Positions 11,501 through 19,107 of a stretch of 47,107 nt of DNA are shown piece by piece. Within the stretch, counting starts at the first letter, position 1, and the number at the start of each line of letters is the position of its first letter. Source of the DNA: a virus. The position numbers and the translations under genes were made by a program. The notes under the pieces were generated by a model. It did not search any database. It worked only from the letters and a program-made list of their open reading frames with translations, and was not told the DNA's origin. The stretch is from the IMG/VR virus record IMGVR_UViG_3300013285_000023, positions 1 to 47,107 of that record. One strand, 5' to 3'.

Positions 11501-14500
11501 GCCCCTGCTGTTTCTTTTAACTGTCCGTTAATAACACTTACTGCACCGTCCCAATATTGGATACCTGCGTATATACTTCGTTGATTTGAGTGATTGCTGA
11601 TATCAGTAACAATGCTGTCAACAATTAATCCCATATCTCTAAAACATAATTGTTCGTTAAAGGTAAATGAGTACGGATCAATAAACGTTGTTTCAACAAA
11701 AGCAATAGTTTCTGCTTTAATATATTCTTTATTAGCCACTAATAAATTATAAGCATTCACAGTATTAGCATCTGTACTATAGGTCAACGGTAAAGAAGTT
11801 TTGTTAGCACCTACAGGACCGTTTTTAATAATATCATTAATAATCCCAATCTTATCAACAATAATCTTAGCCTCACTGGCTGTTGCCGCAGGTAAATTTG
11901 TAACTTGCAATATATCTGTTTGATAACGAGTTCCGTCTGTACGATTTTGAACAATTAGTTCAGAAATGTATTTTAAATATTTGTATGCCGCAGTAGTCTG
12001 AGGAATTTCGTTAACAAGAACTGTACTAGTACCAATATAGTTATAATAGTAGGTGCCTGCCTGAATACTCTGACGGTTACCGCCGCGTAGTGTATCTATA
12101 AGAACAGAATTAATTACATATCCCGTATCTCGACGGCATAATGTTTCGTCAAATGTAAATCCTGGTGCTGAATTTTGTCTTACCCATTCAATTGTTTCAT
12201 CAATAATAAATTGTTTGTTAGCAACTACAAGGTTGTAAGCGTTCAATGTTCCTCGGTCAGTAGTTACTGAACCGTTTGGCTGAATAGCATTTGTTACCCA
12301 TGAACTACCAGTACTTAAGATATTAATAACTGTTTGCCAATTGCCTTGGATTGCAGTTGCTCCGATTAGAGAACCAGTTGCAGTAGAATATACCTGATGA
12401 GAATTTGTTTGTAATGCATTAATATAATTATTTTGAGCAATGTCAAAACAAATATCACGAGCATGAGCAAATGCCTGTGTTGTGGTTGTTAATTCTCCAG
12501 GTATAATAGAATCGGCTGTGTTAGATTGATTCCAGTATTGTAGCGCGGCAAATGTTGAATTTGAACTACTACCGTATAACAAATCCATAGAAATACTATC
12601 AATGATTAATCCGGTATCTCTTGAACAACTTGTACTATTGTAAGTAAAATTCTGTTGTGTAAATGTTGTATCAACATATGATACTAGTTCATTTTTAATC
12701 CAATTAGAATTAATATTAATTAAATCAATACTATTAACTATTCCGTCAATTGTACTTACGCTAGCACCGTTATTGAATAAAGTAGGAGCCGCATCGGGGC
12801 CTTTAGCAATAATATCAGTTAGAATATCTAAATTTCTAGATATTAGTTCGGCAGCGGCTACCGTACCTGTATTAATTGTACCTATGTATTGAGTAAGTGT
12901 AAAACAATACCCGTCTGTAATTCTTGTATTGGTTACTACATTTTTTAGTACTTGCGATAGATACTCATATGCGGCAACTGTTTGGGAAACTTCGCCACTA
13001 ATTGTAGAAGTAAGAGTAGCAGAAGTTCCTACCCAATATTGTAGTCCAGCGTTTATAGTTTGTTGATTTCCACCGTATGATAAATCTGTTTTAAGTGCAT
13101 TCAGTGCTAATCCAATATTATTAAAAAAGTTTGATTTATTGTAAGTAAAACTGGTAGTTGGTTGTCCTACATAATTTTTATTTACAAATCCCACAGTTTC
13201 AGATTGAATGAATCCTCTATTGGCATTTAACAATGCCCCCGCATTTGAGTACCCTTGTTCGTTTAATAAAATATCAGATAATAAAGAACTTAAATTATCT
13301 ATAGTACCTGTAGTTGCTTCTCCACCCGATAAAGAAATATTAAAAGTCTGCGCAAGAATATTGCCAGTTGTTACAGAAATAGGAGTATTAGTAACTACAT
13401 TTTTTAAACATTGTGCTAGGTATTGGTAAGCATCTACTGTAGGAGATAATTCAGCCCCTAATAAGTTTGAATTATTAATAAAATATTGTTGTCCTGCATA
13501 CACAATGTTAGCGTTTCCGCCATACACAATATCATTATTAAATGCATCAATTACATACCCTGTGTCTCTTTCGCATAAGGTAGTATTGTAAACTAAATCA
13601 GGATATTTCCAATTAATGTAATTAACTATTTCTGATTTTAAAAATACACCATTATCAGAAATTAGTTTATTAGCATGTTGATAACTGGTATTAGCATTAG
13701 TAATTGTTGTAATAACAGCAACAGGAATATTTGGGTCAGCAATAAATCCAGATCCGTTTACTGCCATCCCTACTTTTATTTGTTGTGAACTTAATTCGGC
13801 ATTTACCTTAATTGCTAAACTTGAAGTATTAGCACCGTACGTACTGTCCGCTACTGCCAGCGGTACCTGCACTGTATTGTTAGGAATAAACATAGTCTTA
13901 TCATACAGCCACGGTCCTGATTGATTGGTACAGTTTTGAATATAAGGTGAATGATAAAGACTAATTGGATTGTCTAGCCTTGGAGGAAATGCTACACAAT
14001 ATGCACCTGTGGTATATGTGCCGGCGCCGCCTGGGGCATATCTAGTTACCTTACCTCTTCTTAAATTTAAGAAAGCCATTTGTGCAATGTAAACTCCAGA
14101 GTTTACATGGAATAGGTCAGTATCTTTGTTTATTGGTTCTAAGAATGTTGTACGTAAATCATCTCCAACAACTGAAGTATATGGTAACATCTCAATAGGA
14201 TTATCTTCCATGTAGTGGCCTGATAATACTTTAATAATTGTACCTTCTTGGTAGTAAGGACTTTTTGTTGCACCACTGACTGTACGGCATGCACGAGTCG
14301 AATCCATTGCACGACCATCATTGGTATCGTCGCCGTCCATGGTCACGTATAGGACATTTGAAACAACCGGAGCAGTACCTAGAGGATTTGTGCCGTATAC
14401 TCTAATGTCACCGTTGACCTGTATAGTCTTGTTGATACTTCTTTCTAATTTAGGAATGTCCGGAAATACTTGTAATACTGTTGATGTACTTGTACTATTG

Positions 14501-15123
14501 CTTACTGTAGAAAGAGTATCTAAAGTATTTGCAAATAAGGTATTAAAGTAAGCACCCAACCAAACATTACTAGTTGATCCTAAAGAATAAGCAGAAACAA
14601 CTGATGTATTTGTTGTGAATATTGTAGCAGTTGTACCAGTTCCGGTACCTGTTGTAACAGAATAAGTACCTGTACTTAACCATGGTAAGAAATTAGATGC
14701 TATCTCTGATTCAAATATAACTCTGTCACTGCTGGTTGTATCACCGAGGATAATATCACCGTCGGCTGTAATATTGCCAGTAACATGTAAACTACCAGTA
14801 ATGGTAGTGTCAGCAATAATTCTAACTGTAGAACTTGAGCCCGGCTGTATAGTTAATGGACCAACCGAAGTGGTCATAAAACTATTGTTGGTTACGGTAT
14901 TTGAGGAGATTGATACTAATCCAATAGTAGCAGTGTTAACAGTTAAGTAATAACCTTTGATGTCTCCGCGTACATCTAACGCTACCGTAGGATTGAGTGT
15001 AAGGATACCGATTCGTTTGCTTTGTACATCAAACTGAAATAGGTTCGTATCGACTGTTAAGTTAACACCGTCACGAGTCAGATTGCTGGCAAGTAACGGA
15101 CCGGTAATACGCCCAATGGCCAT
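8515..15123 (-). CDS. Giant repeat-containing fibre/virion-surface protein B (2,202 aa)
   Basis: Complete 2,202-residue protein starting at the ATG after TAAGGAGCGAAG. Domain order: (1) an N-terminal virion-attachment-like region (about 1-230; DVRGDIKGYYLTV, VTGNITADGDIILGD) of the kind seen in phage fibres; (2) the DGDDTNDGRAMDSTRACRTV block and a beta-helix-like stretch to about residue 420, closely matching paralogue A; (3) five ~150-residue modules; (4) a second beta-helix-like block (about 1290-1560; GGGALVDGNAP, FVFDAFTQ); (5) three more modules; (6) a short C-terminal tail. Modules carry C-x-RD-x-G-(L/Y), then an acidic position and an (L/I)QYW or YYY motif. One (about residues 660-690) has lost Cys and RD. 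A late promoter lies upstream with an ~85-nt leader. A tail or side fibre role is an inference; no peptidase or depolymerase motif is evident. Confidence 0.75.
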   Translation of the reverse strand: MAIGRITGPLLASNLTRDGVNLTVDTNLFQFDVQSKRIGILTLNPTVALDVRGDIKGYYLTVNTATIGLVSISSNTVTNNSFMTTSVGPLTIQPGSSSTVRIIADTTITGSLHVTGNITADGDIILGDTTSSDRVIFESEIASNFLPWLSTGTYSVTTGTGTGTTATIFTTNTSVVSAYSLGSTSNVWLGAYFNTLFANTLDTLSTVSNSTSTSTVLQVFPDIPKLERSINKTIQVNGDIRVYGTNPLGTAPVVSNVLYVTMDGDDTNDGRAMDSTRACRTVSGATKSPYYQEGTIIKVLSGHYMEDNPIEMLPYTSVVGDDLRTTFLEPINKDTDLFHVNSGVYIAQMAFLNLRRGKVTRYAPGGAGTYTTGAYCVAFPPRLDNPISLYHSPYIQNCTNQSGPWLYDKTMFIPNNTVQVPLAVADSTYGANTSSLAIKVNAELSSQQIKVGMAVNGSGFIADPNIPVAVITTITNANTSYQHANKLISDNGVFLKSEIVNYINWKYPDLVYNTTLCERDTGYVIDAFNNDIVYGGNANIVYAGQQYFINNSNLLGAELSPTVDAYQYLAQCLKNVVTNTPISVTTGNILAQTFNISLSGGEATTGTIDNLSSLLSDILLNEQGYSNAGALLNANRGFIQSETVGFVNKNYVGQPTTSFTYNKSNFFNNIGLALNALKTDLSYGGNQQTINAGLQYWVGTSATLTSTISGEVSQTVAAYEYLSQVLKNVVTNTRITDGYCFTLTQYIGTINTGTVAAAELISRNLDILTDIIAKGPDAAPTLFNNGASVSTIDGIVNSIDLININSNWIKNELVSYVDTTFTQQNFTYNSTSCSRDTGLIIDSISMDLLYGSSSNSTFAALQYWNQSNTADSIIPGELTTTTQAFAHARDICFDIAQNNYINALQTNSHQVYSTATGSLIGATAIQGNWQTVINILSTGSSWVTNAIQPNGSVTTDRGTLNAYNLVVANKQFIIDETIEWVRQNSAPGFTFDETLCRRDTGYVINSVLIDTLRGGNRQSIQAGTYYYNYIGTSTVLVNEIPQTTAAYKYLKYISELIVQNRTDGTRYQTDILQVTNLPAATASEAKIIVDKIGIINDIIKNGPVGANKTSLPLTYSTDANTVNAYNLLVANKEYIKAETIAFVETTFIDPYSFTFNEQLCFRDMGLIVDSIVTDISNHSNQRSIYAGIQYWDGAVSVINGQLKETAGAVQFAKEVALRVIANRPIIESFQTSTNTASIVTQTINPLLTDGYVAASLVSGNFDAVATIIENGPDFAPQATDENVTEFIITLSTTTNSSSTNDTLYIGETTVYPIEDKNISSTWGKDGEADRRIDPHGSGGGALVDGNAPSTNSPIQSFVFDAFTQITQGGPGVHIINNGYAQLVSVFTIFCDVGVHVESGGIASIVNSNANFGDICLLAEGYGKRQFGGTVYNPSNIEYNELSNSFVANTNYPEGFFPNNANVCIFVPSPDNRPHISLVMEVVPPDQYIDFNGNQVPYINSQGFPGFLTAASNTATLFVGTYEISGIDVTDMAIGQNVYIRDQYGSQTDSTGTYYLSTDTTIVAMSYQTITLSNPITATGSQVGNLNYFNIYTCGNAYYSVVTSKIAGSPYPIGQSKIKGQENETIDAINYMSSVCQSVISNTVLTTTYNTSTVLQVTNGAYSNGAGSVSFVANELDIVTGVILKGPQNAPASTATDIKPAGNLDAVQLLKDNKIFIMNETVAYVDAIYPNFTYDQAKCFRDTGLIVDSIAMDLLYGGTSQSTFSGLQYWKQSTSTETIIPGELTTTTEAISYARTLAVNATSGYGATSSRVGAAFDNVTTILSNGVRNISDTIVPNGLASTNASIINGYNALIASTSTIISDTINFINTNNPGFVYDQTRCRKDLHYILESVAFDTLHSGNRQSIQAGAYYYQFSSSSSIPKEIPQTTSAYNFIKGIIGDIITGTPISPSYQNTVTQITNLVPGVNSQISMAQGLVDVMTHIIQYGPAVVSGDSKVPIGQTMSTDPNVLNAYNLIIANRSFIQNETIAYVNKTYKGFTYNKFKCRRDVGLIIDALIYDLQTGGNSRAVEAAITYYTKDGTYHIVSLEDQVRDPTLFVDGTTVNFYQRSYMSASGYVFEYVGAGTQYGALPQVGRVDPNQSKETVQLNNGKVFFTSTDQNGDFRIGPGLVISQATGVITGRTFTKSLFSQLTPFILVVGADIA

Positions 15124-15213
15124 CTTCGCTCCTTATACACCGAGTTTCACGGATAACCACCTTGCATTGCGGGTTTACCACAGTATAATCTGCCAGACAC
15201 TCCGGCATCGATG

Positions 15214-15221
15214 TATTTATT
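15214..15221 (-). promoter_or_regulatory. T4-type late promoter element for giant fibre gene B
   Basis: AATAAATA on the minus strand, a one-base variant of the T4 late element TATAAATA, in the 126-nt gap between the 268-aa gene and the giant gene. The predicted +1 is near 15208, giving a leader of about 85 nt with two small hairpins (GCC/GGC near 15199 and CCG/CGG near 15146) before the ribosome binding site. The rest of the gap holds nothing else I recognise. Confidence 0.5.
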
Positions 15222-15249
15222 TAGATTGGAAAATAACCCAAGTTTGAGA

Positions 15250-16056
15250 TTAATCGGGTGTTGGGAAGTAACCGTCAAAGCCTAGGAGAGTTACAACTGG
15301 CTTGGTAGGAACAGTACCTGTAAAAGTAATATAATAACCTGTGGTATAAGATACAGTAAAAGTACTGCCTGAAGTTATTGCACTTATCGTAGGTTGACTA
15401 AAAACAAAGTAGTAGTTAGTAACAGTAGCAGGAACGGTTGGAGGTTGTAGTCTTGAAGAATATGCTGAAGCAACTGTAGTTCCAGGTGCAATTCCTGCTC
15501 CGGATACTTTCATAACACCGGATGTAGCAGTAATAATATTTGTAGTAGGATCACCAGTAAGAAACTCTACTTGCACGGTAAAAGTTCCAGTAGAAGCAGG
15601 CGCCGCAACTCTTTCAGTAATAGAAGCAGGAGTTGCCCCAACGTCATAGTTTGTTACAGGAATCTGATAAACGTTATCAACGTAAACCATAATATTAGCG
15701 GCACTTTTTACATACGAACTTTGATAAGTCGAATTTAAAGGGCCAAAAATTGTATCTCTATAGTTACCATTACCTAAATTTTGAACTGTAATAACTGCAG
15801 GACGGACTGTTCTAATACGTTCCCATATACCTCGTTGATAGACTTCTAAGTTTTGTATATCACTATTATAACGAACAGTTCCTGATACTAACGGTTCATT
15901 TGGAAAACTGGTTCCGCCTGGGCGTTGAACCGTTGTCCCTGAAGGCAATTCCATACCAATTTTAGATTTGGTTATGATCATTCCGTTTGCATCTGTAGCA
16001 AATCCATTATCCATTGGATTGCCTCGATTTAAATTTTGTCGTTTATAGAATTTCAT
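15250..16056 (-). CDS. Fibre-associated virion protein, 268 aa
   Basis: A 268-residue protein in the fibre cluster. Residues about 57-85 (SGTVRYNSDIQNLEVYQ then GIWERIR) match a motif common in phage tail-fibre proteins, where a short beta-strand block ends in a Trp after a YQ or WQ turn. After it comes a DNVYQIP segment and Thr/Ser/Val-rich beta repeats. The C-terminus ends in a hydrophobic beta run (KPVVTLLGFDGYFPTPD). The ATG lies directly after the stop of the 105-aa gene (TAATATG), so translation is probably coupled. I infer a small fibre, fibre tip or collar-type part. No enzymatic motif is seen. Confidence 0.6.
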   Translation of the reverse strand: MKFYKRQNLNRGNPMDNGFATDANGMIITKSKIGMELPSGTTVQRPGGTSFPNEPLVSGTVRYNSDIQNLEVYQRGIWERIRTVRPAVITVQNLGNGNYRDTIFGPLNSTYQSSYVKSAANIMVYVDNVYQIPVTNYDVGATPASITERVAAPASTGTFTVQVEFLTGDPTTNIITATSGVMKVSGAGIAPGTTVASAYSSRLQPPTVPATVTNYYFVFSQPTISAITSGSTFTVSYTTGYYITFTGTVPTKPVVTLLGFDGYFPTPD

Positions 16057-16057
16057 A

Positions 16058-16375
16058 TTATGATAATGACACGAAACTAATTGTTGATGTTATGATAGAG
16101 TTTTGACTTGCTTGTGCTTGAACACTATCACCGTTTGATAAAATAAACTTTTCAGTATCAATACTAAAAGTTTCACCTCGTGGTACTGAGATAGTATTTA
16201 ATATCATGTTATTATTTCCCACAGCATATCCAGATGGAACTAACCATACTGTTACTGTAGCATCGGTAGTTAAACTGTTGTTACAAAATATAATTGCTGT
16301 AACAGCATTGTCTCCGGAAGATACTAAAATTTGTCCTGGAGATGTTGCATTTAATGTCAAGTTCTGAATCGCCAT
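16058..16375 (-). CDS. Small beta-rich virion-type protein, 105 aa
   Basis: A 105-residue protein with almost pure beta-strand character (NLTLNATSPGQILVSSGDNA then AIIFCNNS, then VTVWLVPSG). It ends in a run similar to the 127-aa gene at 8115-8498 (GDSVQAQASQNSIITSTISFVSL versus QDSIRAYADSTGTCKLILSIL), so the two may be distant homologues. The ribosome binding site AAGGAATAATA precedes the ATG, and the gene starts 9 nt after the 333-aa gene. It probably belongs to the same fibre or virion-surface set. The precise role is unknown. Confidence 0.55.
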   Translation of the reverse strand: MAIQNLTLNATSPGQILVSSGDNAVTAIIFCNNSLTTDATVTVWLVPSGYAVGNNNMILNTISVPRGETFSIDTEKFILSNGDSVQAQASQNSIITSTISFVSLS

Positions 16376-16384
16376 TATTATTCC

Positions 16385-17386
16385 TTAAAATATTATTCCT
16401 AATACTATTGCTTTTTTAGCACTTACTAATTCACCGCGAAATACAGTTCCTTGAGCATTTTTAAAATTAAACAATAGTCCTGTCGCGCCGGCTCCAACAG
16501 TAGAACTACTAAACACATTTACTTTTCCAATAGCAGGTGTAGGCGGATACCAACTTGGAAAAACAGGGGCCTGGAAAGAAACACCGTTGTTTACGGCTAT
16601 GACTCCTCGACCGTTTGTAAGTAGTGTTAGATCTGTATTACTTGATAGTGATTCAATTGTTGAGTTGCCAATTCTAACTGTTGAAAACAACACTTCGGTG
16701 GGTCTTATAGTAAGTGTAGTAGTACTATTCAACGAAGCAGTGATAAAACTTTGCTGTCCTGTTTCAGTGTAATCACTAATTGTAACAGAACTATTACCTA
16801 CTCTAATTTCTCTAGCAGTCAACGAATTAGTTGATGTGTTACCTGTCCTGCTATCAACATATTCTTTATTAGGAATGTCGTTCCTATCAATAATCTTTGA
16901 TGTGTAATTGTCATCGTTAACATTAAGTGGGGCCAATTGATCTGTTAAGATGTAATTTTTATCTTGTCCTGCGGCATTTCCATTAAACCTAATAGTACCA
17001 ACATCAATAGCAGAAAAAACTCCACCTTTCTTAAATGTCCAAATACCCCTGTTAACTGTAGCGCCTGTCCATCCAATTGTATCGTCCCATAGTAACTGTG
17101 CTGACTTTGTTGGATCGTTTGCACCTCCACGATCAATCGATATACCAGCACTGCCTAGCGATATACTACCTCCAGATATGGCGCTAGATTCTCCTTGATT
17201 TAAAACAAGTATATTGTCTTTGATAGTAGCATTAATTGATTCAATTGTCGTTTGAATACCGCGGACATCAAGGTTTCCAGTAATTACAACCGTGCCTGTA
17301 GTTACTCCGGTGTCAAAAGTAATAGTACCCGCTGTGGGAGTTTTAATGTAATAATCACCAGAAAGAACTAACTTGTCAGTACTCAT
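16385..17386 (-). CDS. Fibre-like virion protein, 333 aa
   Basis: A 333-residue protein. The N-terminal half (TVVITGNLDVRGIQTTIES then IKDNILVLNQGE, then GISIDRGG, then LLWDDTIGW) is the repeated beta-strand pattern of fibre proteins in aquatic T4-like phages. The middle holds an IDRNDIPNKEYVD segment of the kind found near trimerising fibre regions. The C-terminus is again beta-rich. The start has a clear ribosome binding site (AAAGGAA, 7 nt before ATG) and a possible late element at 17405-17412. Fibre or baseplate-appendage membership is inferred; no receptor-binding or chaperone domain is recognised. Confidence 0.6.
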   Translation of the reverse strand: MSTDKLVLSGDYYIKTPTAGTITFDTGVTTGTVVITGNLDVRGIQTTIESINATIKDNILVLNQGESSAISGGSISLGSAGISIDRGGANDPTKSAQLLWDDTIGWTGATVNRGIWTFKKGGVFSAIDVGTIRFNGNAAGQDKNYILTDQLAPLNVNDDNYTSKIIDRNDIPNKEYVDSRTGNTSTNSLTAREIRVGNSSVTISDYTETGQQSFITASLNSTTTLTIRPTEVLFSTVRIGNSTIESLSSNTDLTLLTNGRGVIAVNNGVSFQAPVFPSWYPPTPAIGKVNVFSSSTVGAGATGLLFNFKNAQGTVFRGELVSAKKAIVLGIIF

Positions 17387-17404
17387 GAACGATTCCTTTA
17401 AGCA

Positions 17405-17412
17405 TATTTAGC
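17405..17412 (-). promoter_or_regulatory. Possible late promoter element
   Basis: GCTAAATA on the minus strand, in the 27-nt gap before the 333-aa gene. The expected +1 would fall just before AAAGGAATCGTTC-ATG, giving a short but usable leader. Two positions differ from TATAAATA, so this is a weak call. Confidence 0.3.
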
Positions 17413-17413
17413 G

Positions 17414-17989
17414 TTAATACACTCTTAGTTGAATGCTGTCTATTAAGACAGTTTCTTTGTGCGGATAGTACAAATGACTTTGAAATCTTAAAGTTATACC
17501 AAACGTTGGATCTTGTAGCATTGAGGCCGTTAACTGGTTGTCCCATAGGTCAGTTGGGCCGCCATAAGATGTTGAGTTATTGATCGGAACATGATTGAGA
17601 TCGTCTAAGCCGTAATTGATTTTATTTTCGCCTATAAGATTTCCCTGATAACTTAATTGTACAGTTTCGTCCATGATACGACCTTTGCGTCTCACAGTTG
17701 TTTGGACTGCTATTCCGTTAATAGGATTTGTAATGCCTGTAATATTAAATCCAGTAAAGGTAATGTACCAAGTTTTTTCTCTACGTGGGGCATGCCCATC
17801 ATTAGATATATAAACAATAGGTCTTATACTTTGTATTACGCCAATATTGTTTGATAAATCAGTATTAGGAGTTGTTTGTATTCGTCCGTGAGCATCAACA
17901 GAAGTAGTATAACCTGCTTGCCATTGTACATGTTCTTCAAATTCTGCTGTTTGAGTTGTGATTGTTGGAGTGAACCATTGTGTAGTCAT
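17414..17989 (-). CDS. Virion-type protein, 191 aa, possibly from a leaderless mRNA
   Basis: A 191-residue protein starting MTTQWFTPTIT. I chose the ATG at 17989. A TTG 15 nt upstream lies in the tail of the preceding terminator and upstream of the late element, so it is unlikely to be used. The protein has a WQAGYTT segment, a central strand pair (RREKTWYITFTGFN) and a C-terminal beta run (ITLRFQSHLYYPHKETVLIDSIQLRVY). I cannot assign a function; position between a virion protein and the fibre cluster suggests a structural role. No Shine-Dalgarno sequence precedes the ATG. Instead GGTAAATA ends 5 nt before it, which places the expected transcription start on the A of the ATG. Confidence 0.6.
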   Translation of the reverse strand: MTTQWFTPTITTQTAEFEEHVQWQAGYTTSVDAHGRIQTTPNTDLSNNIGVIQSIRPIVYISNDGHAPRREKTWYITFTGFNITGITNPINGIAVQTTVRRKGRIMDETVQLSYQGNLIGENKINYGLDDLNHVPINNSTSYGGPTDLWDNQLTASMLQDPTFGITLRFQSHLYYPHKETVLIDSIQLRVY

Positions 17990-17994
17990 ACAAA

Positions 17995-18002
17995 TATTTA
18001 CC
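17995..18002 (-). promoter_or_regulatory. Late promoter element 5 nt before the start codon
   Basis: GGTAAATA on the minus strand followed by TTTGT and then ATG. In T4 the late element occupies about -13 to -6, so +1 here would be the A of the ATG. The same 8-mer occurs twice in the palindrome at 35812-35832, which supports it as a real variant of the element. Confidence 0.45.
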
Positions 18003-18029
18003 AAAGAAAAAGGGCCCGGAGGCCCTTTT
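18003..18029 (-). terminator. Rho-independent terminator after the 302-aa gene
   Basis: On the minus strand AAAAGGGCC, loop TCCG, GGCCCTTTT, followed by TCTTT: a 9-bp stem with a U-rich tail, 17 nt past the stop of the 302-aa gene. It separates that gene from the 191-aa gene, which therefore needs its own promoter. Confidence 0.85.
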
Positions 18030-18045
18030 GTTGCAAAACCAACAA

Positions 18046-18954
18046 TTAAGCGTTCTTAGCAAGAGATACTTGATTAGTACCTGTAGCCGCACTCAATGTC
18101 CACCCTGCTACTAGATCAGTAATAAGTGCTGTACTTGTGTTTGTTCTATTAATTAACGTTGCTTTGTGCGCTGTTAATTTAGTAACATAATAGGTAGCAC
18201 CGCCGCCGTCTGTAGCAATAATGTGAGCTTGACCAGGTACTAATGTATGAGTTGCACCGGTGCCAGCCCCAATTCTTACCTGTCCAATACCTTGACTGTT
18301 ACGTACTAGATAACGACGTGAGCTTTCTTGCTTGATGATATCTCCGCCGCTGATTGCTGAACTGCCAGTTGTTATATAAGATGTGATTGCAATAGCATCT
18401 TGTGTTGTTGTAGTTGCGAACAATGCAATTGAGTTAGCCTGAGCCGATCCTGCATCGACAAACGCAATTGATGCATTGACTGTACCTGCATTTGGCCATG
18501 TTAAGTTAACAGCACCACTTACAACAGACGTAACAAAAGTAGCACTGGCATTAATGTTAACACCAATAACCTTCATACCTACATAGATTCCGGTAGTACT
18601 TGCTGGATAGATAATTGATTGGCCAGTTGTACCAGTAGATGCACTAGCAACTCCAGTGGCTGTAGTTACTGTTAGTGTTGGAGCACTTGTATAACCAGTA
18701 CCGCGTTCAGTAAATGTAACACCACGTAGTAAACCGTTAGTGTCAATAACTGGTGTGCCTGTTGCTCGAATACCACCAGCAACGTTTGGAACACCAAAAC
18801 TTACTGTTGTTCCTTGTGAATATAGTGTACCGCTGTTTGAAAATGTAACACTTGCTACACCTTCACCACCTACACCAGTATTGCCACCTCTTGCGTAATT
18901 TGTATACGGACGGTTTTTGTTACCGAAATATTTTTCTTTAATTGGACGTCCCAT
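18046..18954 (-). CDS. Virion-type protein downstream of the capsid gene, 302 aa
   Basis: A 302-residue protein beginning MGRPIKEKYFGNKN, an opening I associate with a conserved family of structural proteins of unknown function in aquatic T4-like phages. It has Gly/Thr/Ser-rich beta repeats (GEGVASVTFSNSGTLY, RGVTFTERGTGYTSAPTLT). A segment near residue 213 (KQESSRRYLVRNSQGIGQVRI) may be the conserved core. The gene has its own perfect late promoter (TATAAATA), a long leader and a strong terminator, so it is an independent and probably highly expressed transcription unit right after gp23. A capsid decoration or surface protein would fit, but this is inference. Confidence 0.65.
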   Translation of the reverse strand: MGRPIKEKYFGNKNRPYTNYARGGNTGVGGEGVASVTFSNSGTLYSQGTTVSFGVPNVAGGIRATGTPVIDTNGLLRGVTFTERGTGYTSAPTLTVTTATGVASASTGTTGQSIIYPASTTGIYVGMKVIGVNINASATFVTSVVSGAVNLTWPNAGTVNASIAFVDAGSAQANSIALFATTTTQDAIAITSYITTGSSAISGGDIIKQESSRRYLVRNSQGIGQVRIGAGTGATHTLVPGQAHIIATDGGGATYYVTKLTAHKATLINRTNTSTALITDLVAGWTLSAATGTNQVSLAKNA

Positions 18955-19041
18955 TTTATTTTCTCCTTAAGAATAATAGCGTTCTAGGCTATACGCGGTT
19001 GGATTTCCGCATAAAATTCACCCTATGTAAATCGTACTGTG

Positions 19042-19049
19042 TATTTATA
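19042..19049 (-). promoter_or_regulatory. Perfect T4-type late promoter (TATAAATA)
   Basis: Exact TATAAATA on the minus strand directly after the gp23 terminator. Predicted +1 near 19036, giving a leader of about 80 nt with a GCGG/CCGC hairpin and a GCGT/ACGC hairpin, then AAGGAG before the ATG at 18954. Drives the 302-aa gene. Confidence 0.8.
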
Positions 19050-19057
19050 GTGCTCAT

Positions 19058-19083
19058 AAAAAAACGCCCCGAAGGGCGTTTTT
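19058..19083 (-). terminator. Rho-independent terminator after gp23
   Basis: Minus strand AAAACGCCC, loop TTCG, GGGCGTTTT, followed by TTT: a GC core closed by the very stable C(UUCG)G tetraloop with a U tract, 25 nt after the major capsid stop codon. Confidence 0.9.
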
Positions 19084-19107
19084 ATTTTGCTTACTGCAAG
19101 TTTCTGA

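Noticed and set aside
15222-15262. Possible terminator between the 268-aa gene and giant gene B
   Set aside because: Only a 4-bp ACCC/GGGT stem with a long loop and an interrupted T run is present; too weak to call.
17990-18004. TTG start extending the 191-aa gene by five codons
   Set aside because: The TTG lies in the U-rich tail of a terminator and upstream of the late promoter element; the ATG at 17989 fits better.
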